Part shown: in pieces, positions 1-6,815 of the stretch
Position numbering within the stretch: the stretch's first letter is position 1
Layout of the letters: each line of letters opens with the position of its first letter
Assembly: GCA_001824455.1 (NCBI GenBank)
Contig: MHXL01000141.1
Coordinates: 1 to 8,603 of the forward strand
Reading direction: 5' to 3'
DNA from: Desulfuromonadaceae bacterium GWB2_53_15
Lineage (GTDB): Bacteria > Desulfobacterota > Desulfuromonadia > Geobacterales > Pseudopelobacteraceae
Length of the DNA: 8,603 nt
Translations under genes and position numbers: made by a program
The notes under the pieces: generated by a model
The model's database searches: none
What the model saw: the letters and a program-made list of their open reading frames with translations, nothing else
What the model was told of the DNA's origin: nothing

Positions 1-1
1 C

Positions 2-139
2 ATCCAGAAAACTAAAACTGATTCAGTCACCATTTCAAAGCAAGCCTTGATGATGTCAGCACAAACGAACCGCGCTGCCGAAGAAAAGCAAGAAAATGCA
101 GCTCAAAAAACCTATGAGATGAATCAGGGCAAGCGCTAA
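2..139 (+). CDS. C-terminal end of an unidentified protein (5' truncated by window edge)
   Basis: The frame starting at base 2 is open for 45 codons and ends in TAA at 137-139. The residues are polar and rich in Ala, Gln, Lys, Glu and Asn, ending MNQGKR, and look like a helical or disordered tail; there is no Cys and no membrane segment. Two adjacent ATG codons at 50-55 have no good Shine-Dalgarno sequence in front, so the gene most likely begins before the window. A strong terminator 31 bp after the stop supports a real transcribed gene ending here. I do not recognise the family. The segment DSVTISKQA vaguely recalls the Ser-rich start of small flagellar-associated proteins, but that is too weak to name it. 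Confidence 0.45.
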   Translation: MQKTKTDSVTISKQALMMSAQTNRAAEEKQENAAQKTYEMNQGKR

Positions 140-170
140 CAATCAACAGGCAACCTATCTATCCCGCAAA

Positions 171-207
171 CTAAAAAACCACGCAATCACGTGGTTTTTT
201 AGTTTTT
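171..207. terminator. Rho-independent terminator, probably bidirectional
   Basis: A perfect 13-bp stem (171-183 pairing with 190-202) closes a 6-nt loop (CAATCA) and is followed by TTTTT at 203-207 on the + strand. The A6/T6 runs lie inside the stem, so the minus-strand transcript also ends in a U-rich arm. It lies between two convergent genes (stops at 139 and 232), so it probably terminates both the truncated + strand gene and the trmL-truD-tatD operon. Confidence 0.88.
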
Positions 208-231
208 CAACAATGTTATTTTACATGCACC

Positions 232-1614
232 CTACCCCACCTCGGCATACTCCCTGACCCTGAACTCCACTCCGAGCGACTCTGCCAACCGCTGGCAGGC
301 ATCAATGTCTATACCCGGCACAGTCACTGCGCTTGCAACAACGACAGGAATGTGCTGCTTTGCTTCGAAAATAAAGTCGCATACAGCCGTGAATCCGGAT
401 TCACCAAAAGGTGTATTGCAGATCTGCATATAGGTTTGCGCATCCGGGGCATTGAGACTGACCGAGACAACATCCACCATGCCAACCAGTTCCGGCAGAA
501 TGTTGCGGCCATGGACCCGATTAGCCTGGCCATCAGTGTTGATGCGGATACGATAACCGCATCGCTTCAACTCGGCTGCCACCTGCTTGACCAGATCCAA
601 GCGAATAAGTGGTTCGCCATAACCGCAAAAAACCACCTCATCGATCCCCTCCGGACTCCCGACTGCAGCCATGACCTCAGCAAAGGAAGGTTCGCCATCC
701 AGGAGCAAGTTATGGCCCTTAACGGTAAAAACATCGAATTTTGCGCAAAAACTACATCTATTTGAACAACGATTGGTGATGTTAAGGTAGAGGGAATTTC
801 TGATCTTGTAGGCGATCTTTGTGGACTGATCCCACAGGCGGATACCGAACAGGTCACGCACATTCTTGGTGGTGATCCGGGAAACATCCGCCAGGGCGAG
901 CCCCTTGACTTCTGCCACCCGCTCGGCGGCCAGTCGCACGTAAGCGGGCTCGTTGCGCTTGCCGCGATGAGGGACCGGTGAAAGGTACGGACAATCCGTC
1001 TCCATCAGCATGCGATCAATACTCGTGGCCCGCACCACATCACGTAATGCCTCGTTGGAGGGATAGGTAATAGTGCCGGGGATGGATATGTAGAAGCCCA
1101 TATCAACAGCCTCTTTGGCCATGGCACTATCTCCGGAAAAACAGTGCAGCACACCACGATGGACCTGTTCCTCACGCAAGCAGGTCAAAACCTGATCGTG
1201 GGCATCGCGGTCGTGAATAATCACCGGCTTATCCAGTTCGATTGCCATGCGCAGAAACCGGCGGAAGACAATCTCCTGTTCGTCACGGGGCGAGCGGTCG
1301 CGGTAGAAATCAAGGCCGATTTCGCCAATGGCAACCACTTTGGGGCTGGCAAGGGCCAGCTCGCGGATCACATCATAACAAGCCTCTGTAACGCGGCCCG
1401 CGTCATGGGGGTGAACGCCGACCGCGGCATACAGTTGGGGATATTTTTCGGCCAACTCCACGGATTGTCTGCTGGATTCGATGTCGGTGCCAACCACCAG
1501 CATGGCCCCCACACCGGCTTCTGCGGCGCGCCTGAGCATCTCATCGAAGTCATCGGCATAATCACGATAATAGATGTGGGCGTGTGAATCTATCAGAACA
1601 GGCTGTTTGAACAT
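232..1614 (-). CDS. tatD: TatD family metal-dependent nuclease fused to a radical SAM domain
   Basis: A 460-residue two-domain protein. Residues 1-258 are a complete TatD-type TIM barrel: HxH at H11/H13, GEIGLD with E98, H134 in VIIHDRD, H157 in LHCFSG and D207 in METDCPY, matching the divalent-metal ligands of TatD DNases (3'-5' exonuclease family). Residues from about 265 form a radical SAM domain: C283-x3-C287-x2-C290 for the [4Fe-4S] cluster and GYGEP at 331-335 for SAM binding. It ends near residue 460 with no extra cluster domain. Ordinary TatD proteins are about 260 residues, so the second half is a true addition, in frame with no stop. ATG at 1614 has an AAGGA 8 nt upstream. It is last in the operon after truD (24-bp gap). 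Adjacent or fused TatD-linked radical SAM proteins are a known family; the substrate of the SAM domain is, as far as I know, unknown. Confidence 0.93.
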   Translation of the reverse strand: MFKQPVLIDSHAHIYYRDYADDFDEMLRRAAEAGVGAMLVVGTDIESSRQSVELAEKYPQLYAAVGVHPHDAGRVTEACYDVIRELALASPKVVAIGEIGLDFYRDRSPRDEQEIVFRRFLRMAIELDKPVIIHDRDAHDQVLTCLREEQVHRGVLHCFSGDSAMAKEAVDMGFYISIPGTITYPSNEALRDVVRATSIDRMLMETDCPYLSPVPHRGKRNEPAYVRLAAERVAEVKGLALADVSRITTKNVRDLFGIRLWDQSTKIAYKIRNSLYLNITNRCSNRCSFCAKFDVFTVKGHNLLLDGEPSFAEVMAAVGSPEGIDEVVFCGYGEPLIRLDLVKQVAAELKRCGYRIRINTDGQANRVHGRNILPELVGMVDVVSVSLNAPDAQTYMQICNTPFGESGFTAVCDFIFEAKQHIPVVVASAVTVPGIDIDACQRLAESLGVEFRVREYAEVG

Positions 1615-1638
1615 TACAAATCCTTATCGTTCAGATAA

Positions 1639-2844
1639 TCAGAACGTCTTGGTAATCTCTCGCACCACCGAGGTAGCATAACTTCCCTTCGGCAAACTAA
1701 ACTCCAGAACAAGGTTACCCGGATCAACCTTGAACAAAGGGTCGCCAAGCGGAACCCTCAACGGACGGCGTTCCCCTTCCATGCGCAACCCGTTGCCCAG
1801 GTCAAAGTCCTCCGGTTGGATACCTTCATGCGACAGAAGCTGCTGTTCCAGTTCCAACACCACCCCTGCGGGCATCTTCATCTTACTGCCAAACATGGGA
1901 CCTGTGGCTGATATTTCAAACTGCTCGGCCCGCAGTGCATCAACCGTCACATCCTCAACCAGAAAGCAGGCACCGTTGACATGCTTGCAAGCCAGATCCC
2001 CAGGCAGGAGACAGTCTATCTCCGTCAACCGCCGTTCCACAACCTTGTCAAACAGGTACGACTGATAAGCTGAAAGATACAGCTTCTTCAAGCGGGGATG
2101 AACTGCGCCAAAGGCCTTTTCCCATGCATCCGGGCGACCGACAAGCCGTTGAAGCACATCCCGCTCACTACAGCAATGACGCGGCATCAGCCGCAATGCC
2201 CCGACAAGGTCACCCAGTTGATAGTTTGAAATGGCTGCCTGCCATTGCTCGTCGCGCACTGTTTCCGGATCACCCATCAGTCGATCAACGACATCTTTCC
2301 AATTACGCCGCAGCATGGCTTCACCGATCAGGTGAGAGTTTCCATGTGCCCCGTAGCGCTGGTATCCGAAAAAATTGGGAACACCCCGCTTCTGAAGTAT
2401 GGCGAGGACCGAAGAAACCGCTTCCGAAGAAGAAGCACATACATCCCGCACAACGATACGGAAGCGGTTGCCTTTGAGATGCCCGAGTTTGAGTTTATTA
2501 GTGTGACGAATGGCCGCAAGGACCCTGCCGCCATCAAACTCAAGCCCCTCAGCATCCTCGGGCCGAATGCGTTGCAAGGAGAGTGTTTGGCGGGTGACAC
2601 CCACGCTGTCCTTCATCCCGGCATAACCGATGTCGCGCTCCAAGGCACCCAGCTTCTTCGCAATCCTGCGGATGGCCTCCAGGGTGGTAATGCCACGTTT
2701 TTCAACCGTAAGATAGACATGTTCGCCCGAACCGCACGGCAGATAGGCAGGAATTTCCTCAACTACAAAATCTTCCGCCACTGCCTTGATAATTCCACCC
2801 GTGCCAGGAACATCCGCCGTAAGATATGGTGGGAATGGACGCAT
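1639..2844 (-). CDS. truD: tRNA pseudouridine(13) synthase TruD
   Basis: TruD isomerises U13 to pseudouridine in tRNA-Glu. The 401-residue product shows the family signatures in order: EDFVVEE (24-30), GYAGMKDSVGVTRQ (73-86) with catalytic Asp D79, NKLKLGHLKGNRF (116-128), NFFGYQRYGAHG (157-168) leading into the TRUD insertion domain, SAYQSYLFDKVVERR (258-272), TGPMFGSKM (314-322), and the C-terminal LRVPL and LPKGSYATSVVRE segments that complete the catalytic fold. It is longer than E. coli TruD (about 350 residues). ATG at 2844 follows GGAGG with 8-nt spacing. Its A is shared with the trmL TGA stop (TGATG), so translation is probably coupled to trmL. The next gene, tatD-radical SAM, starts 24 bp downstream. 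Nothing is missing or frameshifted. Confidence 0.96.
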   Translation of the reverse strand: MRPFPPYLTADVPGTGGIIKAVAEDFVVEEIPAYLPCGSGEHVYLTVEKRGITTLEAIRRIAKKLGALERDIGYAGMKDSVGVTRQTLSLQRIRPEDAEGLEFDGGRVLAAIRHTNKLKLGHLKGNRFRIVVRDVCASSSEAVSSVLAILQKRGVPNFFGYQRYGAHGNSHLIGEAMLRRNWKDVVDRLMGDPETVRDEQWQAAISNYQLGDLVGALRLMPRHCCSERDVLQRLVGRPDAWEKAFGAVHPRLKKLYLSAYQSYLFDKVVERRLTEIDCLLPGDLACKHVNGACFLVEDVTVDALRAEQFEISATGPMFGSKMKMPAGVVLELEQQLLSHEGIQPEDFDLGNGLRMEGERRPLRVPLGDPLFKVDPGNLVLEFSLPKGSYATSVVREITKTF

Positions 2845-3317
2845 CAGGTGATCCTCCCGACCTGACGCAAGGCTTCATACAGCACGATCCCGGCCGAGGT
2901 GGACAGATTGAGGCTGCGCACGGCATCAGCCGGCATGGGGATGGTAATGGCCATCTCGGGATTGGCGTGCAGGAGCGTCTCCGGAAGCCCTTTGGTCTCC
3001 TTACCGAAAACGATGAAATCTCCGGCCTGAAAGTCCGCTGTCAGATAACTATTGGTGGTCTTGGTAGTCAGATAAAAGAAACGCCCTGCCGGAAAAGCAG
3101 CCCAGATCTGATTGAGCGACGGCCACAGCCGTACCTCGACACTGTCCCAGTAATCCAGCCCAGCCCGTTTCAGCTGGCGGTCATCTATGGAAAAACCAAG
3201 CGGCTCCACCAGGTGCAGTACTGTTCCGGTTGCGGCACACAGCCGCGCAATGTTACCGGTGTTGGGCGGGATTTCAGGTTCCACAAGCACGATATTAAAT
3301 TTTAATTCGTCACACAC
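2844..3317 (-). CDS. trmL: tRNA (cytidine/uridine-34-2'-O)-methyltransferase TrmL (SPOUT family)
   Basis: TrmL/YibK methylates the 2'-O ribose of the wobble nucleotide in tRNA-Leu isoacceptors, using SAM. The 157-residue length fits this minimal SPOUT enzyme. The SPOUT motifs are present: NIVLVEPEIPPNTGNIARLCAA near the N terminus (residues 8-29), LDYWD (54-58), FGKETKGLP (about residues 104-112) and the knot-forming IPMPADAVRSLNLSTSAGIVLYEALRQ at the C terminus, where N136 of SLNLS is in the SAM-binding trefoil knot. No in-frame ATG lies before the conserved N terminus, so translation probably starts at GTG (3315-3317), with a weak AAGGGA 7 nt upstream. It is the first gene of the minus-strand operon and its stop overlaps the truD start by one base. 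Confidence 0.94.
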   Translation of the reverse strand: MCDELKFNIVLVEPEIPPNTGNIARLCAATGTVLHLVEPLGFSIDDRQLKRAGLDYWDSVEVRLWPSLNQIWAAFPAGRFFYLTTKTTNSYLTADFQAGDFIVFGKETKGLPETLLHANPEMAITIPMPADAVRSLNLSTSAGIVLYEALRQVGRIT

Positions 3318-3360
3318 GCACTATTCCCTTGATCTGAAACTTTTATTTGAGAGTAATTCA

Positions 3361-3389
3361 AACATAGACCACTCCCCCCCCAAAATCAA
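3361..3389 (-). promoter_or_regulatory. Candidate sigma-70 type promoter for trmL-truD-tatD
   Basis: On the minus strand TTGATT (3384-3389) and TATGTT (3361-3366) are separated by exactly 17 bp, each matching the consensus at 4 of 6 positions. This predicts a start near 3353 and a leader of about 36 nt before the trmL GTG. The spacer contains a run of eight G on this strand (3374-3381). This is a pattern match only. Confidence 0.4.
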
Positions 3390-3417
3390 CCTATCGCAAC
3401 GTATACCGTTCACCCTC

Positions 3418-3449
3418 TTGCATTTTTTCACTGTCAGGACTAATATAAT
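3418..3449 (+). promoter_or_regulatory. Candidate sigma-70 type promoter for serA-lgt
   Basis: TTGCAT at 3418-3423 lies 17 bp before TAATAT (3441-3446), which overlaps a perfect TATAAT at 3444-3449 (20-bp spacing if used instead). The region is the only AT-rich stretch directly upstream of serA and would give a leader of about 30 nt. A short dyad, AACG/CGTT around TATAC (3398-3410), sits just upstream of the -35 and could be an operator. Confidence 0.5.
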
Positions 3450-3483
3450 TCTCTTTAAATCCCAATGAGACTGAGGGTCTACA

Positions 3484-5109
3484 ATGAAGATTATCGTGAC
3501 GGATGAAGTATCGGCGGATGGACTCGCCCTGCTTACACAGGAACCGCGTATCCAGCTCGACATCAGGCTGGGGCTGAGCAAAGCAGAGCTGCTCAGCGCC
3601 ATTGGCGAATATGAGGTCATTATTACCCGTAGCGGCACAACCGTGGACAAAGATGTCCTGGACGCCGGCAAAAAACTGAAGATCGTTGCCCGGGCAGGGG
3701 TCGGCATCGACAACGTGGACGTGGACTACGCCAGTTCCAAAGGGGTAATCGTGGTCAATGCGCCCTTCGGCAATACCAACAGCGCGGCCGAGCACACCAT
3801 GGCGCTCCTGCTCTCGTTCTGCCGTAACGTTACCATTGCCAACAACAGCCTGAAATCGGGTGAGTGGAAGCGGGCTCCCTTCACCGGTCACGAACTAAAG
3901 GGAAAAATAGCCGGCGTAATCGGACTGGGCAAGGTAGGCGGCCGGGTGGCCACGCGTCTGAAGGCCTTCGAGTGCGAGGTAGTGGCCTGCGACCCGTACA
4001 TCTCCGTTAAACGCGCCCATGACCTGGGAGTCAAGCTGGTCTCCCACGACGAGATCTATAAAAACTGCGACATCATTACCGTCCACACCCCCCTCAATAG
4101 CGAGACCCGCGGCATGGTCGGTCCCCGGGAATTCGGCCTGATGAAAAGCGGCGTGATCATACTCAACGTGGCCCGCGGCGGTATCATCGAAGAGCAGGCC
4201 CTGCTGGAAAACCTCCTCTCCGGCAAGGTAATCGGCGGCGCGGTGGATGTATGGAGTGAAGAACCGCCCACATCGGAGCATGTCAAACAGTTGATCGCCT
4301 GCGATCGGCTGGTGGTAACTCCGCATCTGGGGGCCAACACATTCGAGGCCCAGGTCAATGTAGCCATTGATGTCTCCAGGGAGATCATCAACTATCTGGA
4401 CGACAAACCACTGGAAAATGCCGTCAACATTCCACGCTTTGACATGGCCTTGATGGACCAGATGCGACCATTCCTCAACCTGATGAGTGTCATGTGCGAC
4501 TTCGGCATACAACTGCTGGACGGCAATCCGGAAAAACTGACCTTTTCATACGCCGGTTCCATTGCCCATTACGACTGTTCGCCGCTGACCGTCTGCGGCC
4601 TCTCGGCCCTGCTCAACCGCATGGTGGATCAGGATGTCAACATGGTGAATGCATCCTTGATCGCCGAGCAGATGGGCATCGTGGTGGAAGAAACCAAAAG
4701 CACCCATGCTGATGCCTTCTCCAACGTCCTTACTTTGGTCGCCGAAGCCGGTGGCAAACGACGCCTGATATCCGGAACCCTCTTTGAAGGTGCGCCGCGT
4801 ATCGTAAGACTGCGCGATTACACCATGGATTTTGCCCCCGAGGAGCACATGCTGCTACTTCATTACGGCGACCGCCCCGGCATGATCGGCAAGATCGGCA
4901 CCATCATGGGCCAGCACGATATCAACATCGCCTCCATGAACCTGGGACGCAGTGAAAAGAAGGGCGAAGCAATGGTTATCCTGTCCGTTGATTCGGCAGT
5001 GCCGGAACATGTTGTGCAAGAGATCCAGGCCGCCACCGAGGCAACCTTCATCAAGGCGTTGCATATGCGCACCGGGTCATGCTCACGCAGTTGCGGTTGC
5101 GGGGCGTAA
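3484..5109 (+). CDS. serA: D-3-phosphoglycerate dehydrogenase (long form, ASB and ACT domains)
   Basis: SerA oxidises 3-phosphoglycerate to 3-phosphohydroxypyruvate with NAD+, the first step of serine synthesis in the cytoplasm. The 541 residues fit the long type I form. Substrate-binding segment: RSGTTVD (49-55) and RAGVGIDNVD (70-79). NAD-binding Rossmann motif GLGKVG (147-152) with D170 for the ribose. Catalytic Arg-Glu-His are R231 (ARGGI), E260 (SEEPP) and H281 (TPHLGA). Residues about 318-440 form the allosteric substrate-binding domain and about 455-528 an ACT domain (RPGMIGKIGTIMGQHDINIASM), the usual site of serine feedback control. The protein ends in an unusual Cys-rich tail, SCSRSCGCGA. 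ATG at 3484 has GAGGG 6 nt upstream and no in-frame alternative. lgt follows after 14 bp, so the two are probably cotranscribed. Confidence 0.96.
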   Translation: MKIIVTDEVSADGLALLTQEPRIQLDIRLGLSKAELLSAIGEYEVIITRSGTTVDKDVLDAGKKLKIVARAGVGIDNVDVDYASSKGVIVVNAPFGNTNSAAEHTMALLLSFCRNVTIANNSLKSGEWKRAPFTGHELKGKIAGVIGLGKVGGRVATRLKAFECEVVACDPYISVKRAHDLGVKLVSHDEIYKNCDIITVHTPLNSETRGMVGPREFGLMKSGVIILNVARGGIIEEQALLENLLSGKVIGGAVDVWSEEPPTSEHVKQLIACDRLVVTPHLGANTFEAQVNVAIDVSREIINYLDDKPLENAVNIPRFDMALMDQMRPFLNLMSVMCDFGIQLLDGNPEKLTFSYAGSIAHYDCSPLTVCGLSALLNRMVDQDVNMVNASLIAEQMGIVVEETKSTHADAFSNVLTLVAEAGGKRRLISGTLFEGAPRIVRLRDYTMDFAPEEHMLLLHYGDRPGMIGKIGTIMGQHDINIASMNLGRSEKKGEAMVILSVDSAVPEHVVQEIQAATEATFIKALHMRTGSCSRSCGCGA

Positions 5110-5123
5110 GGTAAAGGTCCCCC

Positions 5124-5900
5124 ATGCCGTTTCCTACAATCGATCCCGTTTTTTTCAGCATCGGCCCGCTCCAGTTTCGCTGGTACGGGCTGATGTACGT
5201 TCTGGCTTTTGTCGCCACCTACTTCATTCTCCGCTCAGAAATCCGCCGCAAGCAGCTTCCCCTGACCACAGACGATGTGTCTGATCTGGTTTTCTACGGT
5301 GCCATGGGGGTCGTTCTGGGAGGGCGATTCGGATACATCCTCTTTTACAACCCAGCCTTCTACCTGGCCAATCCGCTACAGCTTTTCGCTGTCTGGGAAG
5401 GAGGCATGTCCTTTCATGGCGGCTTCCTGGGCGTAATCCTGGCTTTTGCCCTTTACGCCCGCAAAAAGCGGATTTCTTTCTGGACCCTGATTGATATGGC
5501 CGCTCAGTGCGCACCGGTTGGGCTGGGACTGGGCAGAATCGGCAACTTCATCAATGGCGAGTTATACGGCCGTCAAACGGATGTACCTTGGGGAATCATC
5601 TTTCCGGGTGGAGGTGGGACACCGCGGCATCCTTCGCAGCTCTACGAGGCGTTTCTGGAGGGCTTGCTGCTGTTTCTGATCGTCCGTTTTGCCGCACGGC
5701 GATCAACCGCCACCGGTGTAGCCGGCTGGACTTTTGTGGCCGGTTACGGACTTTTTCGCTTCATCGTAGAATTCTTTCGCCAACCTGATGCCCAACTCGG
5801 CACCTTTCTGGGACTATTTTCCATGGGCCAGCTCCTTAGCCTGCCCATGTTCCTGCTGGGTTGTTTCATGGTGTTCACAATCTCACGTCGCAGGTTATAA
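5124..5900 (+). CDS. lgt: Phosphatidylglycerol-prolipoprotein diacylglyceryl transferase
   Basis: Lgt transfers diacylglycerol from phosphatidylglycerol to the lipobox Cys of prolipoproteins, in the inner membrane; it is the first step of lipoprotein maturation. The 258-residue length is normal. Family motifs: RWYGLMY (19-25), the conserved His in SFHGG (H98), the Lgt signature GRIGNFINGELYGR (137-150) with R138, N141 and E146, and RFIVEFFRQPD (212-222) near the C terminus. About seven hydrophobic segments can be seen, including residues 20-36, 57-76, 96-111, 177-190, 201-217 and 233-253. ATG at 5124 is preceded by AAAGG; the gap to serA is 14 bp. No terminator is visible after the stop, so some read-through into ftnA is possible. 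Confidence 0.96.
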   Translation: MPFPTIDPVFFSIGPLQFRWYGLMYVLAFVATYFILRSEIRRKQLPLTTDDVSDLVFYGAMGVVLGGRFGYILFYNPAFYLANPLQLFAVWEGGMSFHGGFLGVILAFALYARKKRISFWTLIDMAAQCAPVGLGLGRIGNFINGELYGRQTDVPWGIIFPGGGGTPRHPSQLYEAFLEGLLLFLIVRFAARRSTATGVAGWTFVAGYGLFRFIVEFFRQPDAQLGTFLGLFSMGQLLSLPMFLLGCFMVFTISRRRL

Positions 5901-5901
5901 T
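5874..5901 (+). promoter_or_regulatory. Candidate promoter for ftnA and the DUF1450 gene
   Basis: TTCACA (5874-5879, 5 of 6 to consensus) and a perfect TATAAT (5896-5901) are 16 bp apart. The promoter overlaps the last codons of lgt and would give a leader of about 64 nt before ftnA. I see no convincing Fur box in or next to it. Confidence 0.45.
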
Positions 5902-5971
5902 TTAAAACTCTGCTTGATTACACCTTTTACACGAGACAGCTTACTCTTACCATCACACAGGAGGCCAAACC

Positions 5972-6493
5972 ATGATCAGCAAAAAGATGTCAGATGCGCT
6001 TAACAAGCACATGAACCTCGAACTCTATTCAGCTCACCTTTACCTGTCCATGTCATCATACGCCAACATCCTGGGGCTGAAGGGTGCAGCGAACTGGTTC
6101 ACTGTTCAATATCGTGAAGAGATGACACATTTTTTCAAATTATACGCCTACCTGATCGACCAGGGTGAGAACATTGCCTTGCTTGCAGGAAAAGCCGTGC
6201 CAAACAAATACAAGTCTCTGCTTGAAATGTTTGAAAAGACCTTGGCACACGAACAGCTGATAACGAAATGCATCAATGAATTGAGTGAGCAGGCCGTCCA
6301 GGAAAAGGATCATGCTACCCGGATATTCCTGCAGTGGTTCGTAACCGAGCAGATCGAAGAGGAGAACAACGACCGCGACCTGATTGCCAAACTCAAGCTG
6401 GTGGGGGACAACGGCCACGGTATCCTGATGATTGACGCAGAAATGGGGCAGCGCGTTTTCATGCCACCGCCCGGCACACCGGTGATGATCTGA
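5972..6493 (+). CDS. ftnA: Non-haem ferritin (FtnA type)
   Basis: This cytoplasmic 24-mer iron-storage protein oxidises Fe(II) and stores it as a ferric mineral. The 173 residues align without gaps through the four-helix bundle to the E. coli FtnA metal positions: E17, Y24, E50 and H53 (QYREEMTH), E94 (AHEQ), Q127 and E130 (TEQIEEEN). The third site also seems intact (E49, E126, E129, E130), so this is a complete bacterial ferroxidase. No Met suited to bind haem at a bacterioferritin position is evident. ATG at 5972 follows a perfect AGGAGG with 7-nt spacing, implying high translation. The next gene starts one base after the TGA stop, so the two are translationally linked. The C terminus is a flexible MPPPGTPVMI tail. 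Confidence 0.96.
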   Translation: MISKKMSDALNKHMNLELYSAHLYLSMSSYANILGLKGAANWFTVQYREEMTHFFKLYAYLIDQGENIALLAGKAVPNKYKSLLEMFEKTLAHEQLITKCINELSEQAVQEKDHATRIFLQWFVTEQIEEENNDRDLIAKLKLVGDNGHGILMIDAEMGQRVFMPPPGTPVMI

Positions 6494-6494
6494 A

Positions 6495-6725
6495 ATGAAG
6501 ATCCGCTTCTGCGAACATAATAAAGGCAAGGGCAAGGTATACCGTCGGCTGAAAGAAGAATTTCCTGACCTGGACATCAAAATCAAAGATTGCGTTAAAC
6601 AGTGCGGCGTCTGCCGCGAGATGCCCTTGGCTACGGTTGACAAGAAAAAAGTAACTGTTCGTGATGGAGACGAGCTTTACGTCTTGATTGTTGCCCTGAT
6701 CCAAAAAGAGGCGTACGGCCAGTAA
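6495..6725 (+). CDS. Small four-cysteine protein, DUF1450-like
   Basis: A 76-residue basic protein with Cys at C6, C33, C37 and C40 (KDCVKQCGVC). The overall pattern resembles DUF1450 (YuzB-like) proteins: an early Cys followed by His-Asn, a helix, a Pro-Asp strand, CxxxCGxC, then a Pro-Leu/Phe-Ala strand with Val, and a helix near the C terminus. This is thioredoxin-like in layout, and four Cys could bind a [2Fe-2S] cluster or zinc; that is inference. Start ATG at 6495 is one nt after the ftnA stop; GGTGAT (6481-6486) inside ftnA is an acceptable Shine-Dalgarno match with 8-nt spacing. A strong terminator follows. Its coupling to ferritin suggests a role in iron reduction or release, like Bfd for bacterioferritin, but it is not a Bfd homologue by Cys spacing. 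Confidence 0.75.
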   Translation: MKIRFCEHNKGKGKVYRRLKEEFPDLDIKIKDCVKQCGVCREMPLATVDKKKVTVRDGDELYVLIVALIQKEAYGQ

Positions 6726-6748
6726 CTCCAGTTTAAATGCAAGAAATC

Positions 6749-6788
6749 AAAAACCGCCGCGAGTCCGAAGACTCACGGCGGTTTTTTT
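6749..6788. terminator. Strong bidirectional Rho-independent terminator
   Basis: Arms AACCGCCG and CGGCGGTT form the core of a stem (6749-6759 with 6776-6786), continued after one C/A mismatch by GAGT/ACTC (6761-6764 with 6771-6774), with a 6-nt CCGAAG loop. T7 follows on the + strand (6782-6788) and five T follow on the minus strand, so it serves both the ftnA operon and the convergent carbonic anhydrase gene. Confidence 0.93.
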
Positions 6789-6815
6789 ATTTGTGCTGAC
6801 AGGCTTCAGGCAGGT

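Noticed and set aside
50..139. Independent small gene starting at ATG 50 or 53
   Set aside because: No Shine-Dalgarno precedes it and the same frame is open back to the window edge, so truncation of a longer gene is more likely.
1144..1587. Plus-strand open frame of 147 codons opposite tatD
   Set aside because: It is antisense to the conserved TatD domain, with no family resemblance or ribosome binding site.
2245..2865. Plus-strand open frame of 206 codons opposite truD
   Set aside because: It is the complement of conserved TruD motifs and runs past the truD start; no independent support.
3391..3891. Minus-strand open frame of 166 codons over the serA promoter and 5' end
   Set aside because: It overlaps serA and the promoter region and has no recognisable motif; treated as a shadow.
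3895..4512. Long minus-strand open frame (205 codons) opposite serA
   Set aside because: It is antisense to a fully conserved SerA coding sequence, has no recognisable domain and no clear Shine-Dalgarno; it results from codon bias of serA.
5901..5971. Fur box or riboswitch upstream of ftnA
   Set aside because: No GATAAT-type repeat and no stable structured leader could be seen in the 71 bp.
6140..6643. Minus-strand open frame of 167 codons opposite ftnA and the DUF1450 gene
   Set aside because: Both plus-strand genes have conserved residues and good starts; the antisense frame has no recognisable features.
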